Shown: positions 59,193-64,000 of the stretch, one piece after another
How positions within the stretch are numbered: position 1 is the stretch's first letter
How the letters are laid out: each line of letters opens with the position of its first letter
Source of the DNA: Micromonospora chersina
Lineage (GTDB): Bacteria > Actinomycetota > Actinomycetes > Mycobacteriales > Micromonosporaceae
Reading direction: 5' to 3'
DNA: 64,000 bases
Assembly: GCF_900091475.1 (NCBI RefSeq)
Contig: NZ_FMIB01000002.1
Location: forward strand, 4,960,001-5,024,000
The notes under the pieces: model-generated
Database searches by the model: none
What the model saw: only the letters and a program-made list of their open reading frames with translations
Told to the model about the DNA's origin: nothing
Translations under genes and position numbers: made by a program

Positions 59193-59639
59193 ATGTCCCT
59201 GGACCCGTCCTTCGTCGGCCGGACCTATCCGCCGACCGCCCCCTACCAGGTGGGCCGAGAAAAGATCCGCGAGTTCGCCACCGCCATCGGAGCGACCGAC
59301 CCGGCGCATCACGACCCGGCGGCCGCCCGGGCGCTCGGCCACCCCGACGTGGTGGCCCCGCCGACCTTCCCGGTGATTGTGACCATGGCCGCCAGCCGGC
59401 AGATCGTCGAGGACCCGGCGCTGGGCGTCGACTACAGCCGGGTGGTGCACGGCGACCAGCGCTTCGCGTACACCCGGCCGGTGGTGGCCGGGGACGAGCT
59501 GGTCTGCGTGAACACCATCGAGGAGGTCACCAACCGGGGCGGGCACGGCTTCCTGACCACCCGCACCGACGTGAGCACCGTCGCCGGCGAGCCGGTGGTG
59601 GCCGTGTGGTCCAAGATCGTCGTACGCGGGGAGGCCTGA
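59193..59639 (+). CDS. hadA: MaoC-like (3R)-hydroxyacyl dehydratase subunit A
   Basis: This 148-residue hot-dog-fold protein matches the N-terminal MaoC-type subunit HadA: VGRTYPPTAPYQVGREKIREFATAIG, PPTFPVIVTM, and QRFAYTRPVVAGDELVC. In mycobacteria HadA supports substrate binding while HadB gives catalysis in the FAS-II dehydratase of mycolic acid synthesis. Micromonosporaceae do not make mycolic acids, so the substrate here is another beta-hydroxyacyl thioester. It is followed 4 nt later by hadB. Confidence 0.88.
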   Translation: MSLDPSFVGRTYPPTAPYQVGREKIREFATAIGATDPAHHDPAAARALGHPDVVAPPTFPVIVTMAASRQIVEDPALGVDYSRVVHGDQRFAYTRPVVAGDELVCVNTIEEVTNRGGHGFLTTRTDVSTVAGEPVVAVWSKIVVRGEA

Positions 59640-59643
59640 GGAG

Positions 59644-60036
59644 ATGGAGCTGCCCACCCAGACGTTCCGGGTGACCCGCGCGGACCTGGTCCGCTACGCG
59701 GGCGCCTCGGGCGACTTCAACCCGATCCACTGGAGCGACCGGACCGCCACGAAGGTCGGCCTGCCCGGGGTGATCGCCCACGGCATGTTCACCATGGCCC
59801 TGGTCGGCCGGGCGGTGACCACCTGGGCCGGCGCGCCGGACGCGGTGGTCGACTTCAACGTCCGCTTCACCCGGCCGGTGGTCGTGCCGGACACCGACGA
59901 GGGCGCCGAGGTCGAGGTCTCCGCGGTGGTCAAGGAGGTCACGGATGACGGCCTGACCAGGCTCGACATCACCGCGACCTGCCTGGGGGAGAAGGTGCTG
60001 TCGCAGGCTCGCGCGACCGTCCGGACGCCTCGCTGA
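59644..60036 (+). CDS. hadB: MaoC-like (3R)-hydroxyacyl dehydratase subunit B
   Basis: This 130-residue partner carries the catalytic hydratase-2 motif: SGDFNPIHWSD with the Asp and His, then GVIAHGMFTMALVGR. It dehydrates (3R)-hydroxyacyl chains as a heterodimer with HadA. The third gene of the mycobacterial set (hadC) is absent; tRNA-Trp and secE follow instead. The gap to hadA is 4 nt, with GAGGAG touching the ATG and GGGGAGG further upstream. Confidence 0.9.
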   Translation: MELPTQTFRVTRADLVRYAGASGDFNPIHWSDRTATKVGLPGVIAHGMFTMALVGRAVTTWAGAPDAVVDFNVRFTRPVVVPDTDEGAEVEVSAVVKEVTDDGLTRLDITATCLGEKVLSQARATVRTPR

Positions 60037-60068
60037 GGATCCGTTCGACGCGCGAGGGGTGGACCGGT

Positions 60069-60098
60069 TGGGAAAGTCGCACGACTACCCGTACACTG
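60069..60098 (+). promoter_or_regulatory. promoter of tRNA-Trp
   Basis: A -35 TTGGGA (60069-60074), an 18-nt spacer and a -10 TACACT (60093-60098) lie 64 nt before tRNA-Trp. Confidence 0.6.
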
Positions 60099-60162
60099 GT
60101 CCGCCGTGGGGCAAGTGACCCCTGCTCGGCACCGTGTGTCCGAGTGGGGTGAGTTGCCGCAC

Positions 60163-60235
<73 letters not shown>

Positions 60236-60264
60236 CGCCTCAGGCCTGACCGTTCCCGTGGGTC

Positions 60265-60284
60265 GCGCCGCCGCACAGCGGCGC
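60265..60284 (+). terminator. small stem-loop after tRNA-Trp
   Basis: Arms gcgccgc and gcggcgc with a 6-nt loop lie 29 nt past the tRNA. It may be a terminator or a processing structure; no U tract follows. Confidence 0.4.
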
Positions 60285-60449
60285 CCGGCCCGTGGTGGTG
60301 GCATCGGCGGGGTTGGTTCCGAGGCATTCGGGGCCCTCCCGGTCGGTCCGCCGGCCGCGGCCCGTCGCGGGACGGTTGGTCCGGCCGGCGTGACCACACG
60401 CCGCGCACGCCGCCCGGCGTGCGACCCGATATCCCGCACGGAGGGCGAA

Positions 60450-60842
60450 GTGGCCGAGAGCAAGCGGCGCGGCGAGGACGCCGGCGACGAGCGTCTGGAC
60501 GACGACGCGACCGTCGACGGTGTGGCCGACGACGACGCCACCGACGCGGACGAGCCTGTCTCCCGGGGCGGCACCGCCACGCGCAAGCGGGCCCGCGCCG
60601 ATTCCACCGAGGGGCGGAAGACCCGCAGGGACACCGAGCGGATCGGGCTGTTCGCCCGCATCGCGCGGTTCTTCCGCGAGGTCGTGGCCGAGCTGCGTAA
60701 GGTCATCTGGCCGACCCGCAAGGAGCTGCTGACCTACACGGCCGTGGTGGTCACCTTCGTCGCGGTGATGTTGGCGATCGTGGCCGGCCTGGACTACGGC
60801 TTCGCGAAGGCGGTGCTGTGGGTCTTCGGCAACCCGAGCTGA
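60450..60842 (+). CDS. secE: preprotein translocase subunit SecE
   Basis: This 130-residue protein has a long acidic and basic N-terminal extension (about 75 residues, rich in Asp and Arg) and the conserved SecE core: FFREVVAELRKVIWPTRKELLTYT, then one membrane helix of about 28 residues. SecE holds the SecY channel together. The GTG start has GGAGGG 4 nt upstream. nusG follows after 35 nt. Confidence 0.93.
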   Translation: MAESKRRGEDAGDERLDDDATVDGVADDDATDADEPVSRGGTATRKRARADSTEGRKTRRDTERIGLFARIARFFREVVAELRKVIWPTRKELLTYTAVVVTFVAVMLAIVAGLDYGFAKAVLWVFGNPS

Positions 60843-60877
60843 CCTGCGGACAGCGATAGTGACGGAAGTGAGCGAGC

Positions 60878-61600
60878 GTGCCTGAGTACGACGAGACCGC
60901 CGAGACCCCGGACGAGCAGTCCACGGTGGCGACGGCGGCCAACGATGAGTCGGTCGAGGCCGCCAGCGAGCCGGAGTTCCCGACCACCGAGCCCGCCCCG
61001 GACGAGGACTTCGACCCGGTCGCCGAGCTGCGCCAGAAGCTGCGCTACGCCCCCGGCGACTGGTACGTGGTGCACTCCTACGCCGGCTACGAGAACAAGG
61101 TCAAGACCAACCTCGAGACCCGGATCACCTCCCTCGACATGGAGGACTTCATCTACCAGGTCGAAGTGCCGACCCGGGAAGAGGTCGAGGTCAAGAACGG
61201 CAAGCGGTCGCAGGTCCAGGCGAAGGTCTTCCCGGGCTACATCCTGGTCCGGATGGAGCTGACCGCCGAGTCCTACTCCTGCGTCCGGAACACCCCGGGG
61301 GTCACCGGCTTCGTCGGCGCGACCGACCGGGCCGACCGGCCGGCGCCGCTGAGCCTCGACGAGGTCCTCAAGTGGCTGGCCCCGGCGGTCGAGACCGAGC
61401 AGAAGAAGGCGAAGCCCGAGGTCAAGGTCCTCGACTTCGAGGTCGGCGACTCGGTCACCGTCACCGACGGCGCCTTCGCCTCGCTGCCGGCGACGATCAG
61501 CGAGATCAACGCCGACCAGCAGAAGCTCAAGGTCCTGGTGTCGATCTTCGGCCGGGAGACCCCGGTCGAGCTCAACTTCAACCAGGTCGCCAAGATCTGA
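60878..61600 (+). CDS. nusG: transcription termination/antitermination factor NusG
   Basis: This 240-residue factor has an acidic N-terminal extension (about 50 residues), an NGN domain ([40 protein letters not shown]) and a C-terminal KOW domain ([21 protein letters not shown], then [20 protein letters not shown]). It couples RNA polymerase to Rho or the ribosome. The start is GTG. A terminator hairpin with a T run follows, so rplK-rplA may also be transcribed on their own. Confidence 0.95.
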   Translation: MPEYDETAETPDEQSTVATAANDESVEAASEPEFPTTEPAPDEDFDPVAELRQKLRYAPGDWYVVHSYAGYENKVKTNLETRITSLDMEDFIYQVEVPTREEVEVKNGKRSQVQAKVFPGYILVRMELTAESYSCVRNTPGVTGFVGATDRADRPAPLSLDEVLKWLAPAVETEQKKAKPEVKVLDFEVGDSVTVTDGAFASLPATISEINADQQKLKVLVSIFGRETPVELNFNQVAKI

Positions 61601-61608
61601 CGCACGTC

Positions 61609-61646
61609 CGCACCGGCGGTGGGCCTCCGGGCCGGCCGCCGGTGCG
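61609..61646 (+). terminator. stem-loop terminator between nusG and rplK
   Basis: Arms cgcaccggcgg and ccgccggtgcg (11 bp, perfect) enclose a second stem ggcc/ggcc, and tcgttttccc follows. It is the clearest U-tract terminator in the window. Confidence 0.8.
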
Positions 61647-61698
61647 TCGTTTTCCCGGCCCGCCGGACCTCGGCGGCGAGGGTGGCGGAAGGCTGCGC

Positions 61699-61704
61699 TA
61701 CCCT
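61699..61704 (+). promoter_or_regulatory. possible -10 element of the rplKA promoter
   Basis: TACCCT lies 82 nt before rplK, right after the nusG terminator, and is followed by a purine-rich start region. No good -35 is seen, so this is tentative. Confidence 0.35.
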
Positions 61705-61786
61705 AGAACGTCGGCTGTCCGCACCGCGCTGACCGTGCGCGCCCGCGGGCCGGCGAAAATCCCAGTTCCAAGCCCCAGGAAGAGAC

Positions 61787-62218
61787 ATGCCTCCGAAGAA
61801 GAAGCTCGTCAAGACGTTCACGCTTCAGCTGCCGGCGGGCCAGGCCACCCCGGCGCCGCCGGTCGGCCCCGCGCTCGGCCAGCACGGCGTGAACATCATG
61901 GAGTTCTGCAAGTCCTACAACGCGCAGACCGAGTCCCAGCGGGGCGACATCGTCCCCGCCGAGATCAGCGTCTACGAGGACCGCACCTTCACCTTCGTGC
62001 TGAAGACCCCGCCCGCCGCCCGGCTGCTGATCAAGGCCGCCGGCGTGCAGAAGGGCTCGGGCGTCCCGCACAAGGAGAAGGTCGGCTCGGTGACCCGCGC
62101 CCAGCTCCGGGAGATCGCCGAGAAGAAGATGGCGGACCTGAACGCCAACGACATCGACCAGGCCGAGAAGATCATCGCCGGCACCGCCCGGTCGATGGGC
62201 CTGACCGTCGCCGACTGA
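61787..62218 (+). CDS. rplK: 50S ribosomal protein L11
   Basis: This 143-residue protein is a standard L11: [37 protein letters not shown] at its N-terminus is the thiostrepton and release-factor-binding domain, and [27 protein letters not shown] the 23S rRNA-binding domain. It sits in the GTPase-associated centre. AGGAAGAG lies just upstream of the ATG. rplA follows after 83 nt. Confidence 0.97.
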   Translation: MPPKKKLVKTFTLQLPAGQATPAPPVGPALGQHGVNIMEFCKSYNAQTESQRGDIVPAEISVYEDRTFTFVLKTPPAARLLIKAAGVQKGSGVPHKEKVGSVTRAQLREIAEKKMADLNANDIDQAEKIIAGTARSMGLTVAD

Positions 62219-62301
62219 CCTCGTAGCACCGCTCCAGCCGATCCGTTCGTGGGAGGGCCGCGGAGTCGCGGGCCCGCCATAGACCACAGGAGTTACCAGA
62301 A

Positions 62302-63018
62302 ATGCAGCGCAGCAAGAGCTACCGCAAGGCCGCCGAGGTCATCGACCGGTCGAAGCTCTACACCCCCGCCGAGGCCGTCAAGCTGGCCAAGGAGACCACC
62401 AACGTCAAGTTCGACGCCACGGTCGAGGTCGCGATGCGCCTCGGCGTCGACCCCCGCAAGGCGGACCAGATGGTCCGCGGCACGGTCAACCTGCCGCACG
62501 GCACCGGTAAGACCGCCCGCGTGATCGTCTTCGCCGCCGGCGCGAAGGCCGAGGAGGCCGCCGCCGCGGGTGCGGACGAGGTGGGCACCGACGAGCTGGT
62601 CGCCCGTATCCAGGGCGGTTGGCTGGACTTCGACGCGGCGATCGCCACCCCGGACCAGATGGCCAAGATCGGCCGGATCGCGCGGATCCTGGGCCCGCGC
62701 GGCCTCATGCCGAACCCGAAGACCGGCACGGTGACCATGGACGTCGCCAAGGCCGTTTCGGACATCAAGGGCGGTAAGATCACCTTCCGGGTGGACAAGC
62801 ACTCCAACCTCCACCTGATCATCGGCAAGGCCTCGTTCTCCGAGGCCCAGCTGGTCGACAACTACGCGGCGGTGCTGGACGAGGTCCTGCGCTCGAAGCC
62901 GTCCGCGGCCAAGGGCACGTACCTCAAGAAGGTCACCCTCACCACCACCATGGGCCCGGGCGTCCCGGTCGACCCGAAGCTGGTGAAGAACCTGAACGAG
63001 GCCTCGACCGAGGCCTGA
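62302..63018 (+). CDS. rplA: 50S ribosomal protein L1
   Basis: This 238-residue protein is a full L1: [22 protein letters not shown], the conserved [21 protein letters not shown], and [11 protein letters not shown] near the end. L1 forms the mobile stalk at the E site and in many bacteria represses its own operon by binding the mRNA leader. The 83-nt gap in front of rplK's partner could carry such a site, but no L1 box was identified. A very strong terminator follows. Confidence 0.97.
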   Translation: MQRSKSYRKAAEVIDRSKLYTPAEAVKLAKETTNVKFDATVEVAMRLGVDPRKADQMVRGTVNLPHGTGKTARVIVFAAGAKAEEAAAAGADEVGTDELVARIQGGWLDFDAAIATPDQMAKIGRIARILGPRGLMPNPKTGTVTMDVAKAVSDIKGGKITFRVDKHSNLHLIIGKASFSEAQLVDNYAAVLDEVLRSKPSAAKGTYLKKVTLTTTMGPGVPVDPKLVKNLNEASTEA

Positions 63019-63029
63019 GCACGACTGCC

Positions 63030-63071
63030 CGGACGGGGCCCCGCCACCACCCGGTGGCGGGGCCCCGTCCG
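63030..63071 (+). terminator. strong stem-loop terminator after rplA
   Basis: Perfect 19-bp arms (63030-63048 and 63053-63071) with a 4-nt loop accc, 11 nt past the stop, followed by tctctcc. It is the longest perfect hairpin in the window. Confidence 0.9.
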
Positions 63072-63097
63072 TCTCTCCGGTGTGGCAGGCTCGGCGC

Positions 63098-64000
63098 ATG
63101 CGGCTGGAAGGCGTCTGGCTGCGGTACCAGCGGCGCGGCCCGTGGGTGCTGCGGGAGACCGACGTGGCGATCGGTCCGGGCGAGGTGGCGGTGGTGCTCG
63201 GGCGCAACGGGGTGGGCAAGTCCACCCTGCTCCAGCTCGCCGCCGGCGTGCTCCGACCCACGCGGGGGCGCGTGGTCGACCGGCCGGCCGCCGTCGGCTG
63301 GGTTCCGGAGCGCTTTCCCGCCGACCAGCCCTTCACCGTGGGCGCCTACCTGGCCGCGATGGCCCGGGTGGCCGGCCTGCCCGGCCCCGAGGCCGACCGG
63401 GCGGTGCGGCGCTGGGTCGACCGGCTCGGCCTGACGCGCTTCCACGGGGTGCGGCTGCCCGAGCTGTCCAAGGGCACCGCGCAGAAGGTCGGCCTGGCCC
63501 AGGCGCTGCTCCGCCCGCCCGGCCTGCTCGTCCTCGACGAGCCCTGGGAGGGGCTGGACTCCGCCGCTCGCGAGCTGGTGCCCGAGGTGGTCGACGAGGT
63601 GCTGGCCGAGGGTGGCACGGTGCTGGTCAGCGACCACCGTGGGGAGACCGTCCGGCTCCCCGGCGCCCGGCACTGGTCGGTCGCCGACGGCACGGTCACC
63701 GAGGCGGCGCCGTCCGGGGCCGCGGCCACCGTCGTGGTCGAGCTGTCGGTCCCGGCCGCCGGGGTCGGCGCCGCCGTCGCCCGGTTGCGCGCCGACGGCC
63801 ACCACGTCATTCGGGTACGCGACCACGCCGTCCCGCCCCCCGCCACGCGACAGGCGTCCGACTCCCCACCCGCCGCCCCTCCCGACGACCCGTTCTCCGC
63901 CACCGCACAGCCCGGCGCGCCCGGCCGGCCGGGTCCGGCCCCCGGCGAGGCACCCCTGTCCGGCGCGCCCGGCGGCTCCGGTCCCGCTCCGGAGGTGGCC
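63098..64000 (+). CDS. ABC transporter ATP-binding protein, 3' end outside window
   Basis: 301 codons are visible and the frame is still open at the window end. The ATPase is complete: Walker A GRNGVGKST, a Q-loop replaced by VPERFPAD, the signature LSKGTAQKVGLAQALL (LSKGT in place of LSGGQ), Walker B GLLVLDEPWEGLD, and the switch His in VSDHRGE. From about residue 205 a second beta-alpha segment and a long Pro/Ala-rich tail follow, so the product is larger than a typical 230-residue subunit. It probably pairs with a membrane subunit encoded beyond the window. The missing Gln of the Q-loop could affect coupling. Confidence 0.85.
   Translation, partial: MRLEGVWLRYQRRGPWVLRETDVAIGPGEVAVVLGRNGVGKSTLLQLAAGVLRPTRGRVVDRPAAVGWVPERFPADQPFTVGAYLAAMARVAGLPGPEADRAVRRWVDRLGLTRFHGVRLPELSKGTAQKVGLAQALLRPPGLLVLDEPWEGLDSAARELVPEVVDEVLAEGGTVLVSDHRGETVRLPGARHWSVADGTVTEAAPSGAAATVVVELSVPAAGVGAAVARLRADGHHVIRVRDHAVPPPATRQASDSPPAAPPDDPFSATAQPGAPGRPGPAPGEAPLSGAPGGSGPAPEVA

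Overview
The window is very GC-rich chromosomal DNA that reads as a filamentous actinomycete, most likely Micromonosporaceae (Micromonospora or a near relative). The evidence is dense G/C-ending codon use, frequent GTG and TTG starts, four-base stop/start overlaps, stem-loop terminators without long U tracts, DUF3152 and DUF3107 proteins, and two gene orders known from Mycobacterium and other actinobacteria. The first is DEAD helicase / ferritin-like / DUF3107 / TetR / alpha-beta hydrolase / DUF3152 / moeZ / alkyltransferase-like. The second is rpmG / hadA / hadB / tRNA-Trp / secE / nusG / rplK / rplA. The genus is inference; no species is claimed.

Layout. 1-7 kb: 3' part of a RecQ helicase with a phosphoribosyltransferase-like tail, a CopZ-like metallochaperone with a His-rich membrane partner, an XRE regulator, a methyltransferase and a DEAD-box RNA helicase. 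7-20 kb: the conserved housekeeping block, a very large Pro-rich protein, two tandem DUF3152 putative metzincins, moeZ, proA/proB and an alkyltransferase-like protein. 20-27 kb: a sugar-type MFS carrier, a PLP decarboxylase, two paralogous secreted proteins, and a SigE-family ECF sigma factor with a membrane partner. 27-40 kb: a second, incomplete complex I set (nuoB, C, H, I, J, K, L, M, N; no A, D, E, F, G) broken into three pieces by unrelated genes. 40-43 kb: htpX and an MFS transporter.

43-50.5 kb: a tightly coupled six-gene exopolysaccharide locus behind a perfect 22-bp palindrome. It has a nucleotide-sugar 6-dehydrogenase, a hyaluronan/chitin-synthase-like GT2, three different polysaccharide deacetylases and a membrane-anchored lectin-like protein. 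I infer an acidic, partly de-N-acetylated surface glycan; this is my main candidate for an undescribed system. A 31-residue membrane peptide and yajQ follow.

51.3-53.9 kb: a 2.5-kb integrated element in tRNA-Tyr, bounded by a perfect 53-bp direct repeat, with a frameshifted tyrosine integrase and two unknown cargo genes. It carries its own terminator beside the rebuilt tRNA. 54-58.5 kb: an epoxide-hydrolase-like enzyme, a 43-residue exported peptide and a GGDEF-EAL cyclic-di-GMP protein. 58.6-63 kb: tRNA-Thr, tRNA-Met, rpmG, hadA/hadB, tRNA-Trp, secE, nusG, rplK and rplA, with visible promoters and terminators. The window ends inside an ABC-transporter ATPase gene. Many long reading frames opposite real genes are high-GC shadows and are not annotated.
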